DNA of 31,559 nt from a bacterium (lineage in GTDB: Bacteria > T1Sed10-126). Each line of letters begins with the position of its first letter. The first letter of the stretch is position 1. The notes under the pieces were generated by a model that saw only the letters and a program-made list of their open reading frames with translations, did no database searches and was not told the DNA's origin. Below, piece after piece: positions 7,912 through 16,218 of the stretch. The DNA lies in contig PWOD01000001.1 of assembly GCA_003557545.1 (NCBI GenBank), forward strand, positions 1 through 31,559, read 5' to 3'. The position numbers and the translations under genes were made by a program.

Positions 7912-8808
7912 ATGGCCTTAAAGATCGGAGTTATCAGCAGTTGCATTATGGACTTAACTTTTGAAGTCGCAACACTCCCTCAACCCGGCGAGACAATCTC
8001 AGCAGAAAATTTTCATACCGGTTTCGGAGGCAAAGGTGCCAACCAGGCTGTAGCTGCTGCCAAAACCGGCGGCGATGTCAGAGTGATCGGGGCCGTCGGC
8101 AAAGATGATTTTGGCGATAAAACAATCAGCAACTTCCAGGACCAGGGGATCGACAGCAGCCAGATCTTCCAGTTCTCTGAAGCCGGCACAGGTCTGGCAG
8201 CAATCTATGTTGACCGTCAGGGCGAAAACTCAATCGGAGTAGCACCCCGGGCCAACCGGCTGTTATCTCCCGAGCAGATCGAAACTGTTCCCCGAAAATG
8301 GTTTGAAGAGATAGGTATTTTAGCAGGGGTTCTGGAAATCAATACCGATGTTCTTATTGCCGGCTTCCGCCGGGCCAAACAACAAAAAGATACAATTACT
8401 ATATTAAACGCTGCCCCGGCTCGAGAAATCCCTCCAGAACTATGGGAGCTGATCGATATCTTGATAGTCAACGAAACAGAAGCTCAATTTTTTTGTGGAC
8501 AGCTGCCCGAGTGGGACTCTCCGGAACAGGTAATGAAAAAACTTCACAATTTGGGACCAACAACTGTTGTCCTCACCCTGGGCAAATCGGGAGCCATATC
8601 CTCCACAGCTTCCGGACTTTCCAGAGTTACTGGAGAGAAGGTCACAGCAGTTGACACAACAGGTGCCGGTGATGCTTTTATCGGACGTTATCTCAGCGCT
8701 CTGGCCCAAGAAAAAGAGCAACTTGAAGCAATCCAGCTGGCTAACTCCTATGCCGCTCAAACCGTACAAAAACCGGGCACACAAAAATCTTTTCCAATCT
8801 TAAGCTGA
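7912..8808 (+). CDS. rbsK: Ribokinase-type PfkB family sugar kinase
   Basis: A 298-residue kinase. The ATG at 7912 was chosen because GGGAGG lies just upstream and the protein then begins, as usual for ribokinases, at the first beta strand. The upstream extension is not family-like. Sugar-binding GFGGKGANQA lies at 37-46, NETE at 187-190, and the anion-hole/ATP motif DTTGAGDAF at 248-256 with catalytic Asp254. It would phosphorylate ribose or deoxyribose at O5. The distinction cannot be made by eye, but a deoxyribokinase or ribokinase would feed the pentose-phosphate BMC locus 10 kb away (inference). Confidence 0.88.
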   Translation: MALKIGVISSCIMDLTFEVATLPQPGETISAENFHTGFGGKGANQAVAAAKTGGDVRVIGAVGKDDFGDKTISNFQDQGIDSSQIFQFSEAGTGLAAIYVDRQGENSIGVAPRANRLLSPEQIETVPRKWFEEIGILAGVLEINTDVLIAGFRRAKQQKDTITILNAAPAREIPPELWELIDILIVNETEAQFFCGQLPEWDSPEQVMKKLHNLGPTTVVLTLGKSGAISSTASGLSRVTGEKVTAVDTTGAGDAFIGRYLSALAQEKEQLEAIQLANSYAAQTVQKPGTQKSFPILS

Positions 8809-8916
8809 TTTTTTATTTACACTGCTCTTTGTCTGGATAGTTTGCCATCGGCTTGACAAAGTTACTGGATAAATGAGAAGCTATTTGCTTTCAAAATTAT
8901 CTGGAGAGGACTTCCT

Positions 8917-11172
8917 ATGACTTTAAACAATAGTTGTTCCATCTTAAAAAAAACAAAAAACAATCGATTAAAAGAGTTATTACAGCAGCTATATAGATTT
9001 TTTCAGTCATCCGGACCACTGCAATTAATTTTAATTGCTTCTCTTATTGGAATTGTTGGAGGGCTTGGTTCGATCGCCTTCAAATATCTTATTCTGTTCT
9101 TTAAATTCCTCTTCTACGGAGCCACCTCTACCGATGGATTTCTATCTGTCGTCCTGGCTCTACCATGGTGGTGGAGAGTCCTGGCACCAGCGCTGGGCGG
9201 ATTAATAATTGGACCGCTAATCTATTTCATCGTCCCCGAAGCCAAAGGCCATGGTGTCCCCGAAGTAATGGAAGCAGTAGCTGTAAAAAAAGGCTTGATC
9301 CGGTTTCGGGTAGTCCCACTAAAAGCAGTTATATCCGCCATCTGCATCGGTTCTGGTGGTTCGGCCGGACGGGAGGGTCCAATTGTTCAGATCGGTTCGG
9401 CTTTCGGCTCAACCCTGGGTAACTTTTTAAAACTCTCACCAACCCGGACAAAAACCCTGCTGGCGGCGGGAGCAGCCGCTGGAATCGCTGGAACTTTTAA
9501 CGCGCCACTGGCCGGAGTAATTTTTAGTATTGAAGTTATCCTGCGAAAAATTAAACCGACTGATTTCGCTACAATTGTCATCGCCTCAGTTATCGGCACA
9601 GCTGTTTCTAATGCCTTTGCCGGGGGAATCTATTCGGTATTTAATGTCCCCCCCCATAGACTGATCAGCATGTGGGAGCTTCTACTGTACATCGGACTGG
9701 GCCTGGCAGCGGCGATAGTTGCCCTGATTTACGAAAATACTCTCTATGCCATGGAAGATATCTTTGAAAAAATTAAACTCCCTCCCTACCTTCTGCCAGC
9801 TCTCGGAGGTCTATTGCTGGGTCTATTAATTCTGGCAGTCCCGGGTGTTCAGGCCACCGGTTACCCGGTCATGGAAGAAGCTCTACATGGAAATCTTCCC
9901 CTCCAGATGGTCTTTTTCTTTATGATTGCCAAAATTTTAGCAACTATTTTTAGCCTGGGTAGCGGTGGGTCCGGGGGAATTTTTGCACCGGCCCTTTTTA
10001 TCGGTTCCATGCTTGGAGCCACCTACGGACATATCGTCAACAACTGGCTGCCCAACCTGACCGGTGGCCCCGGCTCTTACGCCATGGTCGGAATGGGGGC
10101 TGTCTTCGCCGGCGCTACCCATGCACCGCTCACAGCTATTATTATTCTTTTTGAAATGACCCACGACCATCGAATAATTCTCCCCATGATGTTTGCCTGT
10201 ATCATTAGCTCATTTGTCACTAAACTCTATCAGAAGAAAAACATCTATACGACCAAACTGTTAAAGCGAGGTCTCGACATCGACACTATCGAAGAACAGA
10301 ACCTGCTGGAAAATATTACTGTTGGTGACGCGATGACCAAAGATCCCATAACTATTGATGAAAATGCCACAATCGCAGAAGCCAGGGAATATTTTGCTAA
10401 AAGTTTTTATTCAAATCTCCCTGTAATCCGATCGGAAACAGGAGAATTAACCGGTGTTTTAAGTCATGAACAGGTTTTTTCTGCTGCTGAAAATGATCAA
10501 AAACAGTTGGTTCGTGAGGTCAGCATGCCACCCGGAGCTACCCTCTATGAGAACGATAGTTTACTGGAAGCAATCCAGGACATAAGTCAAATAGCGGTGA
10601 AAATCATTCCGGTGCTGGCCAGCGACGATTCTAACCGGCTTGTGGGTGTTCTGGCTCGGGGTGATATACTGGATAACTATTCTAAACAGATTTTCGATTC
10701 ACAGGAGGAAATTACTTTTAACATTAAAGCCGAAACACGGATCAGCGTTTCAGAGCTTGTCCATAACTCACTCAGACCACTTAAAAATCAGTTTCAAAGC
10801 AAAGGAGTTAAACTGACTACCAGAATAAAGAGTAATCTACCTGAAATCGGGGTTGATTTCACTAAGATGAGTTGGGTAATAACCAGCCTCCTGGGCAACG
10901 CTCTACGCTACTCTGAAGCTAATGATGAGGTCATCTTTAAAGTCCAACAGACTGATAATATGATAGTTTTCCAGGTGATTGACAACGGTTCTGGTATGAG
11001 TAAAGACTGTCAAAAATCTATCTTTGGTAATGATACCGATAAACCGGATCCACAAAAATGCCAGGGACTGGCAATCGCCCGGGAGATCATTGAGGGACAC
11101 GGTGGAAAAGTCTGGATTGAAAGTACTCCCGGCGAAGGAACAGAGGTTAGCTTTTCGCTTCCTCTGGATTAA
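8917..11172 (+). CDS. CLC chloride channel/transporter fused to CBS pair and histidine-kinase-type ATPase domain
   Basis: A 751-residue protein. Residues about 35-440 are a full CLC membrane domain with GSGGSAGREGP at 145-155 (gating Glu153), GSGGIFAP at 351-358 and Tyr444. The position of the internal proton-transfer Glu reads FSIEV (203-207), with Val207 as in CLC channels. Two CBS domains follow at about 465-520 and 533-588. The C terminus (about 606-751) is an HATPase_c domain with N-box NALRYS (Asn661), G1 DNGSG (689-693), G2 QGLAIA (716-721) and the final GEGTEVSFSLPL strand. No phosphoacceptor His box is evident. Typical CLC proteins end after the CBS pair. The frame is continuous and the ribosome site GGAGAGG is good. 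Confidence 0.93.
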   Translation: MTLNNSCSILKKTKNNRLKELLQQLYRFFQSSGPLQLILIASLIGIVGGLGSIAFKYLILFFKFLFYGATSTDGFLSVVLALPWWWRVLAPALGGLIIGPLIYFIVPEAKGHGVPEVMEAVAVKKGLIRFRVVPLKAVISAICIGSGGSAGREGPIVQIGSAFGSTLGNFLKLSPTRTKTLLAAGAAAGIAGTFNAPLAGVIFSIEVILRKIKPTDFATIVIASVIGTAVSNAFAGGIYSVFNVPPHRLISMWELLLYIGLGLAAAIVALIYENTLYAMEDIFEKIKLPPYLLPALGGLLLGLLILAVPGVQATGYPVMEEALHGNLPLQMVFFFMIAKILATIFSLGSGGSGGIFAPALFIGSMLGATYGHIVNNWLPNLTGGPGSYAMVGMGAVFAGATHAPLTAIIILFEMTHDHRIILPMMFACIISSFVTKLYQKKNIYTTKLLKRGLDIDTIEEQNLLENITVGDAMTKDPITIDENATIAEAREYFAKSFYSNLPVIRSETGELTGVLSHEQVFSAAENDQKQLVREVSMPPGATLYENDSLLEAIQDISQIAVKIIPVLASDDSNRLVGVLARGDILDNYSKQIFDSQEEITFNIKAETRISVSELVHNSLRPLKNQFQSKGVKLTTRIKSNLPEIGVDFTKMSWVITSLLGNALRYSEANDEVIFKVQQTDNMIVFQVIDNGSGMSKDCQKSIFGNDTDKPDPQKCQGLAIAREIIEGHGGKVWIESTPGEGTEVSFSLPLD

Positions 11173-11278
11173 CAAGCTACACCTTTTATTGATAGACCGA
11201 TTAATAAAAAAATGAAGAAAAGAACAACTTAATCGAGATGATTAATACCCTGACATTTTACTGGTTTTCAACTGCCAA

Positions 11279-12763
11279 TTAACGTTTCCAATAAGCCGGA
11301 GTAAAAACGATCAGCACAGTAAATATTTCTAAACGGCCCAGCCACATTAACAAAGTGCAGATAAACCGTCCTATTCGGGAAAGTTCAAGATAATTATTAA
11401 ATGGGCCAAAACTTCCCAGAGCCGGCCCAATGTTTCCAAGGGTGGCCGCCACAGCACTCATCAATTCAATCGATTGAAACTCATGACCAACCCGAAAAGC
11501 ATCCAACTGTAAAAATAACGTTCCAAGTAAAAATATTGAAAAATAAGCAAGGATCATCGTCATTATATTACTTATAACATCTTCTTCTATAATTTTTGCG
11601 CCCATATGTAGTGGTTTGATGGCATCCGGATGAACAGTTGTAAATAACTGGCGAAAAATCGATTTCAATCCAACATACCACCGCACAACCTTTATCCCTC
11701 CACCAGTTGAACCGGCACAGCCACCGACAAACATCAATAAAAAAATAATCGTCAGGGCAAATCCGGGCCATAGGGTAAAATCGGCGCTGGCAAAGCCGGT
11801 TGTAGTTATAATTGATAAAGTTTGAAATAAACTATGCCGGATTGTTTCTAACAGATCCAGATCCATCACAGAACCTATAGCGACAACCACTAAAACTGCT
11901 CCCGTTAAAATTATCACTGAATAAAAAATAAACTCACGATTTTTCAAAGCAGAAAAATCACCATTCAACACCCACCAGATTAAAGCAAAATTAGTTCCGG
12001 CTAAAAACATAAAGGGAATTATCGTCCACTGAACGGCTGGTGAAAACTCTGCAACCCCATTAGCCAGAGGAGAAAAACCACCGGTTGGCATGGTTGAAAA
12101 GGCATGAGCAAAAGCATTATAAAGATTCATTTTAGGATCTAAACCTATAATGTTGATGGAAAAAAGTAATATTACCAATAATAAAGTCAAACCAACATAA
12201 ATTATCCAGAGTTTTTGCGCTGTTCCAACTATTCGTGGTTCAAGCCGCTCAACTGAAGGACCCGGAGCTTCCGCCTCGATTACCTGACTTCCACCAACCG
12301 CCAGTTTAGGAAGAATGGCAACAGCCAGAACAATTATCCCCATTCCCCCCAGCCACTGTGTTAACTGCCGCCACATCATAATTGCCGGCGAATGAAATTC
12401 TAAAGATATTTTGTCCATAACCGTGGCCCCGGTAGTCGTAAAACCACTCATACTTTCAAAAAAAGCATTTACCGGCAGAGCAACTGTTCCTCTCCCGGCC
12501 AGAACATAAGGTATGGCCCCCATTATCGCCACAACCAGCCAGGTTAACATTACAAATAAGAAACCTTCCCGGATACCAATCTCCGGGGCTTCTTTAAAAC
12601 CTGCACACAAACTACCAATAACTAAAAAAATTACGATAGTAACAAAGAAAACAGCAATATCACTGGCGGTAAAAATAGCGATCGTCAAGGGAATCAATAA
12701 AGTCACCGAAAGACCGATCAATACCGTTCCCATCAAACTCAATACACTGCGGTAATCAATCAT
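11279..12763 (-). CDS. trkH: TrkH-type potassium uptake channel subunit
   Basis: A 494-residue integral membrane protein of the SKT family (E. coli TrkH has 483). It contains four M1-P-M2 repeats with pore motifs SGFTTTGATV, STMPTGGFS, ITTTGFASADF and ATLGNIGPA, whose central glycines form the K+ filter. It follows trkA with a two-base gap, so the pair is one operon. It converges on the CLC gene, with a 106-base AT-rich spacer that shows no convincing terminator. Confidence 0.95.
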   Translation of the reverse strand: MIDYRSVLSLMGTVLIGLSVTLLIPLTIAIFTASDIAVFFVTIVIFLVIGSLCAGFKEAPEIGIREGFLFVMLTWLVVAIMGAIPYVLAGRGTVALPVNAFFESMSGFTTTGATVMDKISLEFHSPAIMMWRQLTQWLGGMGIIVLAVAILPKLAVGGSQVIEAEAPGPSVERLEPRIVGTAQKLWIIYVGLTLLLVILLFSINIIGLDPKMNLYNAFAHAFSTMPTGGFSPLANGVAEFSPAVQWTIIPFMFLAGTNFALIWWVLNGDFSALKNREFIFYSVIILTGAVLVVVAIGSVMDLDLLETIRHSLFQTLSIITTTGFASADFTLWPGFALTIIFLLMFVGGCAGSTGGGIKVVRWYVGLKSIFRQLFTTVHPDAIKPLHMGAKIIEEDVISNIMTMILAYFSIFLLGTLFLQLDAFRVGHEFQSIELMSAVAATLGNIGPALGSFGPFNNYLELSRIGRFICTLLMWLGRLEIFTVLIVFTPAYWKR

Positions 12764-12765
12764 AT

Positions 12766-14112
12766 TTATTCAACCTGCTCAGCAATCTCCTCTGCCTTTT
12801 CCGCGTCCGCCAGGATGACCAGCCTGTCACCAGGTTGTACCACAGTGTCACCCCGCGGGGTGATCAGCTCAGAATCACGCACTATAGCTCCAATTGTCAT
12901 AACTCCTGACAGAGATTTAGTCCCTTCCCGCAAAGGTCTACCAACCAGCGGACTACTCTTTCCAACAGACATTTCATAAACTGTCCCTTTGTGATGTTCG
13001 ATACTGGTTATATTTTCTGCGTAATCAACCTCGATATAGCGGATGATTTCATTGGCCATTTCTTCCCGAGGATTCACAACAAAATCAATCGCAGTGGCTT
13101 CAAACAGATCGACAAAAGCATTCTCATGAACCAGCGAAAGTACCTGAGCAACTCCCCACTGCTTGGCCAGCAAACAGAGCAAAAGATTTTGACAATCCGG
13201 ACTAACCGCCCCCACAACTAAATCAACCTGATTTAAATTCTCCCGCTCCCAGATCTGTTCATCCTTCGCATCACCCTGTAAAACCAGCACGTCCGGTAGT
13301 TTTTCAGCCAGATATCGCGCCCGCTTTTCATCCTGCTCAATCATGATAAGATTTACCTTATATTTTTGTAACTGCCGGGCTATCTGATAACCAAAATTTC
13401 CCCCACCCAGCAGCAAAATATCTTCAATTTTTCCTCTAACCTCGGCCGGATTAAGTTCCTGACCAAACTCCTTAACCCGAGCCGGATCACCAATTACTGC
13501 TACTTTATCCCCGGTCTCAATAGTGTCCTGACCCCGCGGAAAAATAATTTTATCATCACGGAAAATCGCGCCAAAAGTCAACCGGGAAAAACGATCAGAA
13601 ACTGCCACACTGTTGCCCGCCAGGGGACTACCATCAGGCACTTCATAAACAGCCATCTGAACCCGATTATCTACAAAATATTCCATCTCACGAGCCGGTT
13701 GACGGCGGGAACTATAGGTAATAAGACGAACAATATTTTCGGCTGCCTGCAGGGCCCGGCCCAGCATTAAATCAACTCCAAAAGCCCCGGTTGACTTCTG
13801 CCAGGTCTGAAGATAATCGGTATTCATGACCCGAGCGATTGTAAAAATATCTTTTTCTAACTTTGCCGTATTACAGATCATGATATTAGTCTGATCAAGA
13901 TTAGTAGTGACAATCAACACATCGGCTTGTTTAAGACCGGCCTTTTTAAGTACATCCAGCTCGGTTCCATCACCATGAGTAACTTCAATCGAACGGGGAA
14001 CAGAATCAAGAGTTGAAATATCAGAATCAATCAGATGAACAGTATGATCGGAAACTAACTTTCGTGCTACCTCCTGCCCCACCTGCCCCGCTCCAACAAT
14101 TAACATTTTCAT
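12766..14112 (-). CDS. trkA: TrkA: K+ uptake regulatory subunit with two RCK domains
   Basis: Cytoplasmic NAD(H)/nucleotide-binding ring protein that gates TrkH. The 448 residues form a tandem of RCK_N-RCK_C units. Rossmann motifs are GAGQVG (about 7-12) and GGGNFG (about 236-241), each followed by a TrkA_C domain. The ATG at 14112 is preferred because GAGG lies nine bases upstream and homologues start at MKMLIVGAG. An in-frame ATG at 14121 lies directly against that ribosome site. It is transcribed from an extended -10 promoter facing the ktrB promoter. Confidence 0.95.
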   Translation of the reverse strand: MKMLIVGAGQVGQEVARKLVSDHTVHLIDSDISTLDSVPRSIEVTHGDGTELDVLKKAGLKQADVLIVTTNLDQTNIMICNTAKLEKDIFTIARVMNTDYLQTWQKSTGAFGVDLMLGRALQAAENIVRLITYSSRRQPAREMEYFVDNRVQMAVYEVPDGSPLAGNSVAVSDRFSRLTFGAIFRDDKIIFPRGQDTIETGDKVAVIGDPARVKEFGQELNPAEVRGKIEDILLLGGGNFGYQIARQLQKYKVNLIMIEQDEKRARYLAEKLPDVLVLQGDAKDEQIWERENLNQVDLVVGAVSPDCQNLLLCLLAKQWGVAQVLSLVHENAFVDLFEATAIDFVVNPREEMANEIIRYIEVDYAENITSIEHHKGTVYEMSVGKSSPLVGRPLREGTKSLSGVMTIGAIVRDSELITPRGDTVVQPGDRLVILADAEKAEEIAEQVE

Positions 14113-14143
14113 AACTATCATCCTCGAAAACTGCTGCTGGTCT

Positions 14144-14171
14144 TTGCTAAAAATCTACTTACTGATATGAT
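14144..14171 (+). promoter_or_regulatory. Candidate promoter for ktrB-ktrA
   Basis: TTGCTA (14144-14149, four of six matches to the -35 consensus) is followed after 16 bases by TATGAT (14166-14171, five of six matches to the -10 consensus). The -10 box runs into the inverted repeat and overlaps the opposing trkA promoter region. Confidence 0.4.
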
Positions 14172-14185
14172 ATTTATTATATCAT
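14167..14185. promoter_or_regulatory. Inverted repeat (possible operator) between the divergent K+ uptake operons
   Basis: ATGATAT and ATATCAT form a perfect 7-bp inverted repeat around a 5-base centre. It covers the -10 elements of both divergent promoters, so a bound regulator, or polymerase on one promoter, could block the other. AT-rich sequence can produce such repeats by chance. Confidence 0.4.
14176..14184 (-). promoter_or_regulatory. Extended -10 promoter for trkA-trkH
   Basis: On the minus strand the bases read TGATATAAT, a perfect TATAAT preceded by TG at extended -10 spacing. No good -35 box is found 17 bases further up, as is common for extended -10 promoters. It lies inside the inverted repeat at 14167-14185, about 64 bases before the trkA start codon. 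Confidence 0.5.
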
Positions 14186-14234
14186 TTCAGCGCGATTGGA
14201 TGCACCAACTAAAATATCAACTCTGGTGAAAAAT

Positions 14235-15530
14235 ATGTTGAACTGGTTTTATCAGCTGCACCCGGTCACCCGGGCAATCATTGGTTTTATTACAGTTATT
14301 CTACTGGGCGGTTTTTTACTCTGGCAGCCTATCAGCACACCGGGACCGGAACATCTTTCCTTCACAGATGCGATTTTTACCGCAACCTCAGCCGTCTGTG
14401 TTACCGGCTTGATAGTTGTTGATACCAACGAGGATCTATCTCATTTCGGGCAACTGGTAGTTTTATTGCTGATCCAGATAGGAGGGCTGGGAATCATTCT
14501 TGCCTCGGCTTTTCTGATCTTAGGATTAAGACATACAATTAGTCTGAAATATCGTCGTTCAGTCCAGCAAAATTTTATAAACTGGCCCATAAAAAAAGTA
14601 AAAAAAGCATTGTTCAGAGCCTTTCTGGTGATATTCGCAATTGAGGTTATTGGGGCTGGCTTGTTAACCTATGCCTTCAGTGAAAAACATGATTTTTTCA
14701 CCGCCCTCTGGCACGGAGTTTTCCACAGTATTTCAGCGGTTTGTAACGCTGGTTTCAGTCTTAACAGTGACAGCCTGATACAGTGGGCGGACAATCCACT
14801 GGTAATAGTAACAGTTGGGCTGCTAATTATTGCCGGAGGAATAGGATTTCTTGTCCTGGCTGAAATTTTCAGTTATAACAAAGTTTCTCAAAAACTATCG
14901 ATCCACACTAAAACAATGCTGGCCGGCTCAGGGATTTTAATCGTTACTGGATTTATAGCCTTCATGATTCTGGAACCGAACTGGACCTATCTCGATTATC
15001 TATTTCAATCGATCACACCCCGGACGGCTGGTTTTAACAGCATAGATCTCAGTAAATGGTCATCAGCCTCCCATCTTATTCTTATGGTTTTCATGTTTAT
15101 CGGTGCCGGGGCGGGCTCCACAGCCGGTGGTATTAAAATTACAACTGCCTGGGTCGTAATTGCCAACATGATCTCAAGAATCCGCTATCACCGCCATACA
15201 CATATTTTTAAACGCCGCCTGCACTGGAAACAAATCAACCATGCACTTGTTTTGCTGTTCATCGGAATAATGATAATATTTATCATAACTTTCACACTCA
15301 CAATAACCGAAAATGCTGGTTTTAAAGAGATCCTGTTCGAAGTCTTTTCAGCCCTGGGGACCGTCGGTCTATCTCTGGGAATAACTTCAGAACTCTCGTT
15401 TTTAGGCCGCTGGATTGTTATAATAACTATGTTTTTAGGTAGATTGGGTCCGTTGACTTTTGCACTTATAATAATCTCTCCCAATCAAGAATGTTACACC
15501 TATCCGGAAGAAAAGGTCTTGATTGGCTAA
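14235..15530 (+). CDS. ktrB: KtrB/TrkH-family potassium (Na+-coupled) channel subunit
   Basis: A 431-residue membrane protein with the KtrB pore signatures SAVCVTGL, SAVCNAGFS, ITPRTAGFN and SALGTVGLS. Each holds the selectivity-filter Gly, one per M1-P-M2 repeat. The ATG at 14235 is chosen because GGTGA sits five bases upstream. An in-frame TTG at 14196 lacks a ribosome site. In characterised systems KtrB imports K+ with Na+ dependence and is gated by KtrA. It is divergent from trkA and followed by ktrA after 12 bases. Confidence 0.93.
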   Translation: MLNWFYQLHPVTRAIIGFITVILLGGFLLWQPISTPGPEHLSFTDAIFTATSAVCVTGLIVVDTNEDLSHFGQLVVLLLIQIGGLGIILASAFLILGLRHTISLKYRRSVQQNFINWPIKKVKKALFRAFLVIFAIEVIGAGLLTYAFSEKHDFFTALWHGVFHSISAVCNAGFSLNSDSLIQWADNPLVIVTVGLLIIAGGIGFLVLAEIFSYNKVSQKLSIHTKTMLAGSGILIVTGFIAFMILEPNWTYLDYLFQSITPRTAGFNSIDLSKWSSASHLILMVFMFIGAGAGSTAGGIKITTAWVVIANMISRIRYHRHTHIFKRRLHWKQINHALVLLFIGIMIIFIITFTLTITENAGFKEILFEVFSALGTVGLSLGITSELSFLGRWIVIITMFLGRLGPLTFALIIISPNQECYTYPEEKVLIG

Positions 15531-15542
15531 GGTGATCTAATT

Positions 15543-16202
15543 ATGCAATTTGCTATAATCGGATTAGGCTTGTTTGGTTCCAAACTTGCTCTGGAGCTTT
15601 CCAACGCCGGACATGAAGTTCTCGTTATCGACAATGATGAAAGTCATATTCAGGAGATTCACAACCGGGTCACTGAAGCTATAATCGGTGATGCAACTAA
15701 TGAAGAACTGATTGAAGAACTGATCACTTCCGATTTTGCGGCTGCGGTCGTAACAATTACTGAATCGATTGAAGCCAGTTTATTATCTGCTTTAAATTTA
15801 CAGAAGGTCGGGGTTAAGCAGATCTACGTTAAATCAAATCAGCCCGAACACAGCCAGATATTAAAACGTATGGGTATCAAACATATCATTAAACCTGAAG
15901 AAGAAGCGGCTGTCAAACTGGCCAAATGCATCAGCTCTCCAAAGGTTGTTGATCTTATCATTTACAGAGATGAGTTGAGTTTTCTTGAGCTGAAATCTCC
16001 CCAAAAATTTGTTGGTAAAGATTTAAAACAACTTAACCTCCGTAAAAAATATAATGTTCAGGTTTTTGGAATACAGCAGGCAGATGAAACTGAAATGGAT
16101 ATAACTCCTTCCCCATCATATAGATTCAAGCCTGACGATTTGATTCTCCTGGCAGCTTCCAAAGAATCTATCAACAGATTTGTCGATAAATTCGGCAATT
16201 AA
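15543..16202 (+). CDS. ktrA: KtrA: RCK-domain regulatory subunit
   Basis: A 219-residue single RCK protein with the Rossmann motif IIGLGLFGSKLA (about 4-15), acidic IDND at the end of the second strand, and a C-terminal TrkA_C domain from about residue 135. It forms the cytoplasmic ATP/ADP-sensing octameric ring on KtrB (family knowledge). AAGGTGAT precedes the ATG. It ends 16 bases before the convergent ZIP gene. Confidence 0.93.
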   Translation: MQFAIIGLGLFGSKLALELSNAGHEVLVIDNDESHIQEIHNRVTEAIIGDATNEELIEELITSDFAAAVVTITESIEASLLSALNLQKVGVKQIYVKSNQPEHSQILKRMGIKHIIKPEEEAAVKLAKCISSPKVVDLIIYRDELSFLELKSPQKFVGKDLKQLNLRKKYNVQVFGIQQADETEMDITPSPSYRFKPDDLILLAASKESINRFVDKFGN

Positions 16203-16218
16203 AATAGACGCTGGAGAG

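Noticed and set aside
8853-8890. TTGACA upstream of the CLC gene as a promoter
   Set aside because: The -35 match is perfect, but no acceptable -10 hexamer is found 15-19 bases downstream.
10714-11172. Separate histidine-kinase gene after the CLC gene
   Set aside because: No stop codon, ribosome site or start codon separates the ATPase part from the CBS part; the frame is continuous, so a fusion is the simpler reading.
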